From an uncultured candidate division Zixibacteria bacterium (lineage in GTDB: Bacteria > Zixibacteria > MSB-5A5 > GN15 > PGXB01): a stretch of 64,000 nt of DNA. Of the stretch, positions 46,243-54,897 are shown piece by piece. The position numbers and the translations under genes were made by a program. The stretch covers positions 1 to 64,000 of the forward strand of contig CALAMC010000048.1 of the NCBI GenBank assembly GCA_937925655.1. Direction: 5' to 3'. How positions within the stretch are numbered: the first letter of the stretch is position 1; each line of letters begins with the position of its first letter. The notes beneath the pieces are model-generated. The model was not told the DNA's origin, ran no database searches, and was given only the letters and a program-made list of their open reading frames with translations.

Positions 46243-47352
46243 CTAATTTTTTTCGAGCGAAATGAAACCGCCGCCGATGACGATATCGCCGTCATAAAAC
46301 ACGGCCGACTGTCCCGGTGTAATGGCCCGTGCCGGGTAGTGGAAAATAATTCTGGCGGCGGCACCGTCAAGCGGTTCGACCCGGGCGGGGGCTGGTGTAT
46401 GAAGATAGCGAATCTTTATATCGGCTTCAAATGGGATGGTCTGATTTTCGCGGGCTATCCAGTTGATATCGGTCACAAAGAATTCCCTGCGTAACAGGTC
46501 TTCTCCGTCGCCGACAATAACGTCATTGGTTTGCGGATCAAGATGCGTGACATATAGCGGCCCCGGGTTGGATATCCCCAGCCCTTTCCTTTGACCGATA
46601 GTATAGAACACGATGCCATCATGCGTATTAAGAATATTACCATTGGAGTCGATTATATTGCCTTTTGCAAAAGACCGCCCCCTTGCGGCTTCCCATTCTT
46701 TCAAAAAGCGGTGATAGTCGTCGTCGGCGACAAAACAAATTTCGCGCGATTCGGCCTTACGGGCATTTTTTAGATCATGCCTGACGGCCAATTCCCTGAT
46801 TTCAGTCTTGGTATATTCACCGAGGGGGAAAAGAGTGTGAGCCAGCGCATCCTGGGACAGACCCCACAGGGCGTATGACTGGTCACGGGTATCATCCACG
46901 CCCTTTTTAATCAAAAACCTTTTTATGCTACTATCATATTCCACCCGGGCATAATGGCCGGTGGCGATATAATCACATCCTATTTCGCGGGCCTTCTTGA
47001 GAAAATTAGACCATTTCAAATGCGTATTACACAGCACGCACGGATTGGGGGTACGACCCTTTTTGTATTCGGAAACGAAATTTTCTATTACCGTTGTTTT
47101 AAATTGCTCCGCGAAATTCAAAACATAAAACGGCACCCCCAGCGAATTGCACACCTGATGCAGATCGTTGATATCCTCCAGCGAACAGCAACGACCGTCT
47201 CGATGCCGGTCGGCCCCGACTTCGGAATAACTCCACAGTTTCATATGGGCCGCGGCGACGTCATAGCCAGTGTCGAGCAGAAGCTTCATGGCCATAGTGG
47301 AATCAATCCCGCCGGAAACCGCCACCAGTATTTTCTTTTTAGCGATCATCAT
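46243..47352 (-). CDS. mnmA: tRNA-specific 2-thiouridylase MnmA
   Basis: A 369-residue enzyme that thiolates U34 of tRNA-Lys/Glu/Gln using sulfur relayed from a cysteine desulfurase. PP-loop SGGIDS (13-18), catalytic Cys in NPCVLCN and the second Cys in SREICFV. There is no ribosome-binding site: the ATG follows directly after the T run of a terminator hairpin. The cysteine desulfurase gene lies immediately upstream, matching function. Confidence 0.95.
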   Translation of the reverse strand: MMIAKKKILVAVSGGIDSTMAMKLLLDTGYDVAAAHMKLWSYSEVGADRHRDGRCCSLEDINDLHQVCNSLGVPFYVLNFAEQFKTTVIENFVSEYKKGRTPNPCVLCNTHLKWSNFLKKAREIGCDYIATGHYARVEYDSSIKRFLIKKGVDDTRDQSYALWGLSQDALAHTLFPLGEYTKTEIRELAVRHDLKNARKAESREICFVADDDYHRFLKEWEAARGRSFAKGNIIDSNGNILNTHDGIVFYTIGQRKGLGISNPGPLYVTHLDPQTNDVIVGDGEDLLRREFFVTDINWIARENQTIPFEADIKIRYLHTPAPARVEPLDGAAARIIFHYPARAITPGQSAVFYDGDIVIGGGFISLEKN

Positions 47353-47378
47353 AAAAAAAGGGTCGGAAAAACCGACCC
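47353..47378 (-). terminator. Terminator hairpin between cysteine desulfurase and mnmA
   Basis: Minus strand GGGTCGG (47378-47372), a TTTTT loop and CCGACCC (47366-47360), followed by a run of seven T that ends at the mnmA start codon. A perfect 7-bp GC-rich stem with a T tract is a strong intrinsic terminator. Confidence 0.85.
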
Positions 47379-47399
47379 CGCGATCTTTCCGAAAAAAGT

Positions 47400-48572
47400 T
47401 TACTTTCTGGATTTTTCATACAGCGGCGACATAGCCCGCAGACGTTCGACTATTTCCGGAAGGACGTCAATTGTATATTCCAAATCTTCCCTCGTCGTGA
47501 ATCGTCCCAATGAAAACCGAATCGAACCCTGCGCCAGTTCCACCGGCACCGCCATAGCCGTCAAAACGTGCGAGGCTTCAAGAGATCCCGATGTACAAGC
47601 CGACCCCGATGCCACCCCGATACCTTTCATGTCAAGTGAAAGTATGATCGATTCGCCCTCGATATATTCGAACGACAGATTCACCGTTGAGGGAACCCGT
47701 CTTTCACCGCGCGGACCATTGAGATAGACATTGGGGACACGGGCCCGAACACCGTCGATGAAGAAATCGGCCAGTGCGGTCAGACGATCATGCTCGCTTT
47801 GCCGCAGGCTCTCGGCCAGTTCCAGAGCGGCGGCCAAGCCGACAATTCCAGGGATATTTTCGGTGCCGGGACGCCGCCCCTTCTCATGATGGCCGCCGTG
47901 GGCCAACGGTGTTACCTTGACTCCTTTGCGGATATAAATGACGCCGATCCCTTTGGGGCCATAAAACTTGTGGGCCGAAAGCGCCAGCAAATCGACATCC
48001 AGATCGACGACATTAACCTTGATTTTGCCCACCGCCTGGACGGCATCGGTGTGAAAGAGAGCCCCTTTTTCATGGGCAATGGCCGATAATGCTTTTATAT
48101 CCTGAATCGTGCCAACTTCGTTATTGGCCATCATGATTGATACGATAGAGGTTTTGTCCGTAACCCTGTTGCGAAGCTCTTCGGGCGAGACGAAACCCTC
48201 TCGGTCGGTTCCCAGAAAATCGGCCCGGTACCCCTCCTTAACCAGAAATTTCACCGTTTCCAGAACGGCATGATGTTCGATAGCCGAGGTAATGATATGA
48301 TCGCGCTTTTTGCGCAAATAATGAGCGGCGCCCTTGACAGCGATATTGTCCGATTCGGTTCCTCCGGATGTAAAATAAATCTCTGACGGTTCGGCGCCCA
48401 GTATGGCGGCCACTTTTTCCCGAGATTGCTCCAGCGCCGTTTTGGCCTCCCGCCCGAAGTGATGCACCGAACTGGCATTACCGTATTTGTCTTTTAAAAA
48501 GGGAAGCATCGCCTCCAAAACTCGGCCATCAAGAGGAGTCGTAGCGTTGTAATCAAGATATATCTGTTTCAC
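47400..48572 (-). CDS. Cysteine desulfurase (NifS/IscS family)
   Basis: A 390-residue PLP enzyme that takes sulfur from cysteine for tRNA thiolation or Fe-S clusters. The PLP lysine is in SAHKFYGPKG and the catalytic Cys in SGSACTSGSLEASH. The N-terminus IYLDYNATTPLD is typical. The GTG at 48572 is chosen because AAAAGGA lies about 9 bases upstream; TTG at 48581 is the alternative. Without an IscU/IscR neighbour and with mnmA next, a tRNA-thiolation role is likely. Confidence 0.94.
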   Translation of the reverse strand: MKQIYLDYNATTPLDGRVLEAMLPFLKDKYGNASSVHHFGREAKTALEQSREKVAAILGAEPSEIYFTSGGTESDNIAVKGAAHYLRKKRDHIITSAIEHHAVLETVKFLVKEGYRADFLGTDREGFVSPEELRNRVTDKTSIVSIMMANNEVGTIQDIKALSAIAHEKGALFHTDAVQAVGKIKVNVVDLDVDLLALSAHKFYGPKGIGVIYIRKGVKVTPLAHGGHHEKGRRPGTENIPGIVGLAAALELAESLRQSEHDRLTALADFFIDGVRARVPNVYLNGPRGERRVPSTVNLSFEYIEGESIILSLDMKGIGVASGSACTSGSLEASHVLTAMAVPVELAQGSIRFSLGRFTTREDLEYTIDVLPEIVERLRAMSPLYEKSRK

Positions 48573-48614
48573 GTCGGTCAATCCTTTTAAACATTTTACG
48601 ACATAATGTGTCCC

Positions 48615-48642
48615 AAATTAGTCAATTATTCTATTTTGTCAA
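48615..48642 (-). promoter_or_regulatory. Predicted promoter of the cysteine desulfurase gene
   Basis: Minus strand TTGACA (48642-48637), a 16-nt spacer and TAATTT (48620-48615), about 43 bases before the GTG start. The -35 is perfect; the -10 matches 3 of 6. It sits just after the Omp85 gene stop and marks a likely operon boundary. Confidence 0.35.
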
Positions 48643-48678
48643 TACCCATAAACGACCGGTGATGTTCCCCGGATGAGA

Positions 48679-50622
48679 TTAAAAAGCATACAGGATGGTG
48701 AAATGGAATCGATAGCCGGCCTCATATAAATCGGTGGGGATCCGTCGGGCGTAATCAAGACGGATAGGTCCGGCCGGAGAAATGAACTGAATTCCGGTGC
48801 CATAGGCAAAGGCCAGGGCTTCGAATTTAATTTCATCGAAATCCCTGAAGCCGTTACCGGCGTCGCCGAACAGAGAGCCCCAGAGCTTGCCAATAAGCTG
48901 GAACCGGAATTCCTGATTGATGATTATGACGGTTCGGGCGCCTTCGGGTGCAGGATTTGTCTCCGCGGTTTGTGGACCGAGACTACTTTCTTTAAAGCCG
49001 CGGATGGAATTGGCACCGCCCAGATAATAACGGACATCGACCGGCACCTCGCGGGAATCTCCGAATTGCCGGGCATTTCCCAACTTCAGTCGGGTGGCCG
49101 AAATCCAACCCGGCCAAAATCGCTGATAACGTGACCAGGTGGCGTCAGTTTTCCAATAGGAATCATCCCCGCCCAGAAATCCCCCGGCGCATTCGATACT
49201 GAAATTGGTCATTGAGCCCCGGGTCGGGATATAAAGATTATCGCGGCTGTCGCGATTGACCAGTAAATACAGTCGCCGTCGATTGGACAGATTTTTTTCC
49301 TGTTTAAGGTTAACCTGCTCTTCCTCCGTAAGTCCGGAAATTCTGACCGATTCATATTCGAGCCCCGCCAAACTGTTAACGGAATGCCCGAATTCGCGAT
49401 TGGTGGTCAGGGAAACCGACCAAGTGCGAATTTTGTAATTCTGGACCCTGTCTCTGACCGGAGGTGAAATCTGGCCGGTAAACGTTAGAGGCATCCGGAT
49501 GCCCAGAAACCAGGGTTCCTTGAAACGCAACCGATAACTGTGTTCGAGAAAGCGCCATTCGGTGAATATGACCGATGAAGTCTGGGCAGATAATTCCAGC
49601 TGGCGAGAATTAAAGACATTCCGTTTACCCCATGCAATCGAGAATGTCCAAGTAAGGTCTTTAATCGAATCCTGCGAAGCACCGGTTTTAACGGATACAT
49701 ATTGAGGGTTCTTTTCCCTCAACGATAAAATAAAATCGGGGTTAAGGCGGTTTAATCCCCGGATCGTATCGCTGACGGTACTGTGCAGTTGCAGGGTCGT
49801 ATAATTGCCGGTTCGGTAAAGTCGCCGTTGCGACTCCATGATGTCTTTGCGGCGATAAACATCACCGGGACTAAAAGTTAACTCCCTGGCGGCCACCCCT
49901 TCCGGGTATTTATTAGCGCCGGCGACATGAACCTGGCCAAAATGAACCAGTGAATCGGAATCAATACGAAATTGTACCCGCGCCTTGTTATGTTCGGAGC
50001 TGGTATCGATAGAATATTCAGCCGTGGCATAAGGATACCCATTGTTGGCCAGTTCGGTTTTAATGTCATATACGGCCTGCTTCAAGGCAAATGGATCGAC
50101 TGGGTCTCCCCACTTGAATTTGCCTGCGGTATACGCCAGCATGCTCTCGAATTGCGGGTTAAATCGACCGCTTATAATTATGGAATCATAGACAAACCGC
50201 CGCCCTTCATATATAAAAATGCTGACCAAAGCACTGGAATCGGGCAGGATGGGTTCAAAAGTCTCCACCACGCGCACAGCGAGAAAGCCTGATGATAAAT
50301 ATCTATATTTGACTTCTGCCGTATCTTTAAGCGGGGTTTCGCGCTGAATTCGGAATCGCCGGTCTGACTTAAGTTTATTTAGCCTGGCAAAAAAGCCGCT
50401 GGGGGTTTTTGAGTATAAAAAGGATTTGATTTGTGATTGCGAAAAATGGCTGTCTTTTTGCGAATCATCGGCAGGATATACTTCAATTTGGATTTTTTTT
50501 ATTGTGGGCTTTTTGGAGAGCCACCTTTGATAATCAGGATTTAACACAACTTGCGCCATTCCTTTGCCCCCCAATAGAATGACGAGTAAAGTTAAAGCAA
50601 TAATTTTAATAATTCGGGTCAA
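48679..50622 (-). CDS. Omp85-family outer membrane protein (TamA/BamA-like)
   Basis: 647 residues. A signal peptide (1-23, ending GMAQ) is followed by about three POTRA-like domains (about 35-310; for example YDSIIISGRFN and FGQVHVAGANKYPEGVAARELTF). A C-terminal 16-strand barrel carries the lid-lock motif SIRGF (about 545) and a terminal aromatic residue (LYAF). It is last in the envelope operon, one base after tamB. Fewer POTRA domains than BamA and pairing with TamB favour a TamA-like role in outer-membrane protein or lipid insertion. Confidence 0.9.
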   Translation of the reverse strand: MTRIIKIIALTLLVILLGGKGMAQVVLNPDYQRWLSKKPTIKKIQIEVYPADDSQKDSHFSQSQIKSFLYSKTPSGFFARLNKLKSDRRFRIQRETPLKDTAEVKYRYLSSGFLAVRVVETFEPILPDSSALVSIFIYEGRRFVYDSIIISGRFNPQFESMLAYTAGKFKWGDPVDPFALKQAVYDIKTELANNGYPYATAEYSIDTSSEHNKARVQFRIDSDSLVHFGQVHVAGANKYPEGVAARELTFSPGDVYRRKDIMESQRRLYRTGNYTTLQLHSTVSDTIRGLNRLNPDFILSLREKNPQYVSVKTGASQDSIKDLTWTFSIAWGKRNVFNSRQLELSAQTSSVIFTEWRFLEHSYRLRFKEPWFLGIRMPLTFTGQISPPVRDRVQNYKIRTWSVSLTTNREFGHSVNSLAGLEYESVRISGLTEEEQVNLKQEKNLSNRRRLYLLVNRDSRDNLYIPTRGSMTNFSIECAGGFLGGDDSYWKTDATWSRYQRFWPGWISATRLKLGNARQFGDSREVPVDVRYYLGGANSIRGFKESSLGPQTAETNPAPEGARTVIIINQEFRFQLIGKLWGSLFGDAGNGFRDFDEIKFEALAFAYGTGIQFISPAGPIRLDYARRIPTDLYEAGYRFHFTILYAF

Positions 50623-50623
50623 A

Positions 50624-53600
50624 TCAATAATCCCAATAAAAATTCAAAAGCAGATGATAAAGCTCTTTGTCATCCTTGCGGCCTTCGACCAGAAGAAAAC
50701 GCTTGAGCCGATATTCAAACCCTATTTCCTGACCCTCGGTGCTGGATATGGTTGACCTGCCGTATACGTATAGATTGGGATGCACCGAAAATCCCAGGCC
50801 CACTTTTGTGCCCAAGGGTTCGAATTTATCGCCATAAACCGGGTCGATTTCAAATGTTTCAACCCCGATATTGCTTAATGTTCTGGTACCTATTTGTGAA
50901 GCCTGCAAACCCAGAAATCCGGAGGCAAATGTCCCCAGTCGGTCACCGATAACGCTTTCGCTGGAGCCATAGCCATTGGCTCCTGCATAATAATTGGTGA
51001 ATATCAACGCAAGGATTTCTTCCCGAGTGAATTGAGACTCATCGCAGGGGTTGATTTCCGGATTATCCATAGTCTCGGTGATATGAATACATAAATCATA
51101 AGAGCGCGTCCGAGGCTGGCCGAATTGATCGGTCTCTTCGGAAATCCCCCGGACTTTGGTCGTGGCGTATATATCCAGTTTCGGATTGGGATATTCGATA
51201 TCATCATAAGTAATAGTTCCGCCGGGTTCGATACGGAATGTGCGGTCGGCAAGATATCCCTTGCCTCTAAGTATTTCGAGCTGTCCGATATAGCGATAGT
51301 TATTATTGGTTCGAAGGAAATTCAATGTTCCGGCAAGTTCAGCATCGATTTCATCATTTTTAACCCAGGCATTGGACGGAAAATCCACATTCAGGTTCAA
51401 ATTCCAGTTGTTTTCCTCGCCGAGAGTGGTTAAAAGAAGCCAGCCTTCATCTTCTTCGGCAAAGTTTTCGAGGTAATGGGCGCTTAGTATTTCGACGTCA
51501 CCATAAACTGTTGGAGGCGTTTCCCCGCGAATCGACAGGGTGGCATTGGCCACCGCCGATATATCTCCCAATTCATATCTTGCGGGAAATTGTTCAAGAA
51601 TTACTTGAACATCATAATCCAGCTTCTCGAGCGATTCGATGATGACCTTACCCTCGGCTCGGGTTCGGCCAAGCGCGCGGTTGCCATCACGGCAGGTGGC
51701 CGAAGCCGAATTTATATTAATCGCTTTATTTTCCATCTCCAAGTTAAGATTGAAGTCTTCGAGCGGCAGTATCAAATCATAAGGTTTTATGCGGCCGTTT
51801 TTTATCGCTGCCCGGCCATCGATATTGGGCGTCAGGGGATTGCCGGTGAGTCGGAAAGAAACGTCCAGCTGTCCGTCCATACTCTCAATTTCCGGCATAT
51901 ACATTAAAATCAAATCGAAGGTCGAATCCCGGCCGATAATGTCAATCGATTGCTCTGCGTCTGGAAAGCGGTTTTCTACCGATGCCAGCGCCAGATTGAT
52001 GGGGAAATATCCACCGGCCCGAAAATAACCGCCGCGGGTTTTCAGATACAACGAATCCATGGCGACTTGTCGGTCGGCATAATTGAACGCCGTATAAAGG
52101 TCGAGATTAAGTTTTTTGCCGCTGACCGGATGTTTATAAGCCAGCGAATCGATAAAAGCGTCGCAAGCGATTATAGGCGAATCCAGATTGCCATGCACGG
52201 CAATTTTGCCCGACATGATTCCGGATATATCCAATTCCTCGGTCAAAAGCTTCACCCAAGTGGCGATTTCGGCCGTATGGACGTCAATATCGAAATCCAA
52301 AGTTTCGTCGTAGTTGTATCTACCCGTAGCATCCAAAAGGCCGCCCGACGGATTCAAAACACATCGCATGATGTCATACCCCGATGAATCAATATCGATT
52401 AAAACCGGTTCGACACTTACTATCGGTTGATCGAAAAGGGTTACGATAATCGTGTCGATGTTCAAATGCATCGGTTCTGTCATGTACTCGAGATTGGCGG
52501 TTGCGACGGCATTTCCAAAAGAGTTATCCATGTAAAAGCGATAGATATTCACAAATTGCGAGTCGATGTCCATATCGAGTTCCGCGCTATTGAAGGGCAA
52601 TTGATAAGCTCGGCCTTCATACAAACGGACGTAGGCCCGTCCTGTTCTCTGGCCCATAAACCTTTCAACACTGCATTCAAGCCGGGCCGAATCCGAGAAG
52701 ACATCATACAACCACAACGAATCGGAAACAAAGTATGCTGTTAAATCGGGGTCGGTCGTTCGCCCGGTAACCACATAATCGGCCTCTCCCCTTCCGCCCA
52801 GAGTTTCGATAAAGGTTAGACCATTAAATCGCGCCAAATCATTGAAATCGGCTTTGCCCCGAAAGTATAAATTTTCGTCGTAATCAATTTTCCCGGAAAA
52901 AACAAAGGCATTGTCATAATAGGTAAGTATGAAATTATCGCCGAAAACCAAACTATCGGTCGTAATAACTATATGGCCATTTGCCGCGTGGGGAGCTATT
53001 ATATCGAATTCCGACGGGCCCAAATCGATATCAACGTCGATAATCATGTCCCTGCTTTTCAGACCCTGTCCGTTTAAATCAAGTGATCCCGACAAATCGG
53101 ATATAAATGATCCGGAGACCAGGTGTTCCAGATTGAAGCCGTCTATTTTCCCGCGCATTCCAAAGGTTTCCGGCTTAACTCCGAGGTTCATGTAGCCGGC
53201 GGCATTGACGTCGCAGCCACCAAGGATAATCCCGCTCAATGTATCAAAGGCAAGATAATTATCCTTCATCGTGAAGCGGGCCGAAAGAGAATCAAAGGAA
53301 CGATTCATAAAATCCCCGCCGATTTGAACGTCGCCCTTTAACACCCCGTGATCGTAATCAAGATTCCCCTGCACAGACACGTTACCGACGAGGTTGGGTC
53401 CCAAAAGGCTGGCCAATTCGGCCACGTTTAGATTTTGCGCCGCCAACATTATCTGCATGCTGATACTGTCACCGAAAACGATATGGCCGTCCATGATCAG
53501 ATCGGATGAATCAGTGATAAGAAACAGGCTTTGAAAAAGTAAATCGCTTTTATTGAGAGTAATCTTTCCCCCGGCCGCTTTCACGCTCAAGCGATCATCC

Positions 53601-54181
53601 GAAGATTCATAACTAAGCCCGTCAATATCCATTGAATAGGTTCCACCCTGACCGGCCAGACGGGCTTTGAAGATGATTTCGTCGAAAACAAGCGTGTCAT
53701 TCGGACGAATGAGGGTTAGTTTAAGTTTATTCAAACCCAATTCTAAAATTTCGAAATCGAACACGGTCTGGCCGCTTCCCTCGCGAGGAGCCGGTTTGGG
53801 CAACAACCATCGGCCATCGGTGGATTGCATTAGCGTGATTTCCGCCGAATCGATAAAAACCTTTTTGAATTTAATCTGGTTTTTCCAGAAATCTTCCAGG
53901 GAATACTCAAAAGTGAAATCCGGTATGGATGCCATGATGTATTGGGTGGTGCTGTCTTTATAGAGAATGTCCAGATGATTGACGGTCAGCTCCGAAAACA
54001 TGTTGCCGCTAATTTCCTGGATATGCACTTTAACCGGCAGCTGCTCACCGATGATATCCTCCAGAGCCTTATTGGAAAGCCTTTCGATCAGGCCGAAATG
54101 AAACAGGGCCAGATAGGCCGTTATTAAAAAGACGGCAATCGAAATTCCTGTCGCCAGTAATATTCTATAAAACAGGCGCAT
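50624..54181 (-). CDS. tamB: TamB-like translocation and assembly protein
   Basis: An 1185-residue protein with one N-terminal helix (about 5-27), a long beta-helical periplasmic body with repeated AsmA/TamB-like units, and a C-terminal TamB (DUF490) domain (about 950-1185). That domain contains GTITYDDIEYPNPKLDIYAT and FTREEILALIFTNYYAG, and ends in FYWDY. TamB spans the periplasm and works with an Omp85 barrel, here encoded one base downstream. Its start overlaps the CMD gene by 17 bases. Confidence 0.93.
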   Translation of the reverse strand: MRLFYRILLATGISIAVFLITAYLALFHFGLIERLSNKALEDIIGEQLPVKVHIQEISGNMFSELTVNHLDILYKDSTTQYIMASIPDFTFEYSLEDFWKNQIKFKKVFIDSAEITLMQSTDGRWLLPKPAPREGSGQTVFDFEILELGLNKLKLTLIRPNDTLVFDEIIFKARLAGQGGTYSMDIDGLSYESSDDRLSVKAAGGKITLNKSDLLFQSLFLITDSSDLIMDGHIVFGDSISMQIMLAAQNLNVAELASLLGPNLVGNVSVQGNLDYDHGVLKGDVQIGGDFMNRSFDSLSARFTMKDNYLAFDTLSGIILGGCDVNAAGYMNLGVKPETFGMRGKIDGFNLEHLVSGSFISDLSGSLDLNGQGLKSRDMIIDVDIDLGPSEFDIIAPHAANGHIVITTDSLVFGDNFILTYYDNAFVFSGKIDYDENLYFRGKADFNDLARFNGLTFIETLGGRGEADYVVTGRTTDPDLTAYFVSDSLWLYDVFSDSARLECSVERFMGQRTGRAYVRLYEGRAYQLPFNSAELDMDIDSQFVNIYRFYMDNSFGNAVATANLEYMTEPMHLNIDTIIVTLFDQPIVSVEPVLIDIDSSGYDIMRCVLNPSGGLLDATGRYNYDETLDFDIDVHTAEIATWVKLLTEELDISGIMSGKIAVHGNLDSPIIACDAFIDSLAYKHPVSGKKLNLDLYTAFNYADRQVAMDSLYLKTRGGYFRAGGYFPINLALASVENRFPDAEQSIDIIGRDSTFDLILMYMPEIESMDGQLDVSFRLTGNPLTPNIDGRAAIKNGRIKPYDLILPLEDFNLNLEMENKAININSASATCRDGNRALGRTRAEGKVIIESLEKLDYDVQVILEQFPARYELGDISAVANATLSIRGETPPTVYGDVEILSAHYLENFAEEDEGWLLLTTLGEENNWNLNLNVDFPSNAWVKNDEIDAELAGTLNFLRTNNNYRYIGQLEILRGKGYLADRTFRIEPGGTITYDDIEYPNPKLDIYATTKVRGISEETDQFGQPRTRSYDLCIHITETMDNPEINPCDESQFTREEILALIFTNYYAGANGYGSSESVIGDRLGTFASGFLGLQASQIGTRTLSNIGVETFEIDPVYGDKFEPLGTKVGLGFSVHPNLYVYGRSTISSTEGQEIGFEYRLKRFLLVEGRKDDKELYHLLLNFYWDY

Positions 54182-54845
54182 CCCTATCTTCCAAATCGCT
54201 TATCAGTTCCTCGGCCATGGCCGCATTGTCCGAAGATACCAGCGGTCTGATATCATTCAATACCGTCTTGATCATGGTTAGGTCGGCTCCCATATTCAAG
54301 CTGCCCCGCAGGTGAGATACCAACTGCCGGCGACGGCCGTCGACAATCAAAGCTGCCACTTCGGCCAGCTCACGTTCAATGTTCCCAAGTCCGGACCGGC
54401 TTAATACCTTGCCATAGCCCTCGATAACCATCCAGCGAAACAATTCCGGCGACAATTTCAGGAATTTTTCCTCCAACCGTTCATAGTTTTTTCCATAAAC
54501 CCGGCGACACAGATTAAGACCGTCATTGTACCACATATGAGCTTCATCGGTTGTAACCGGACCCAACACACCACTTCCCTGCTTATCTCCATACACGTCA
54601 TTATATGCCAGGGCGGCTTCAATCATGCGAGGAAATCCCAGAAAAAGGTAACTCTGGAGTATGGTTTCATACAAGGCGGTGGCGTCGATATGTCTTGATT
54701 TTAGACATTGCAGGGCAAGCCGTGTACGTTTCACGTCGCCCCCGGCGATTATGGCCGACAGCACCGCGATCGGGCGAAACAAGGTTTCGCCGCAGCCGCT
54801 TAAGATCGATTCCAGATGTTCCATCATCTGTGAGTTTGTCAACAT
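54165..54845 (-). CDS. Carboxymuconolactone decarboxylase (CMD)-family-like protein
   Basis: 226 residues, all-helical. The first half holds the CMD pattern YETILQSYLFLGFPRMIEAA (about 59-78). The second half holds ELFRWMVIEGYGKVLSRSGL, ERELAEVAALIVDGRRRQLV and SHLRGSLNMGAD, the typical C-terminal CMD motif. It thus looks like a tandem CMD/gamma-CMD arrangement. The CxxC of AhpD-type peroxidoreductases is absent. Linkage to tamB (17-base overlap) is unusual for this family. Activity is unknown. Confidence 0.75.
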   Translation of the reverse strand: MLTNSQMMEHLESILSGCGETLFRPIAVLSAIIAGGDVKRTRLALQCLKSRHIDATALYETILQSYLFLGFPRMIEAALAYNDVYGDKQGSGVLGPVTTDEAHMWYNDGLNLCRRVYGKNYERLEEKFLKLSPELFRWMVIEGYGKVLSRSGLGNIERELAEVAALIVDGRRRQLVSHLRGSLNMGADLTMIKTVLNDIRPLVSSDNAAMAEELISDLEDRDAPVL

Positions 54846-54897
54846 GGTTTTTATTATATATGTTTATTGACGGCAATGGCAACTGCGTTTTTGGCAG

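Noticed and set aside
46954..47727. 257-codon plus-strand frame across mnmA and the cysteine desulfurase gene
   Set aside because: Runs through two conserved genes and a terminator on the other strand; no domain seen.
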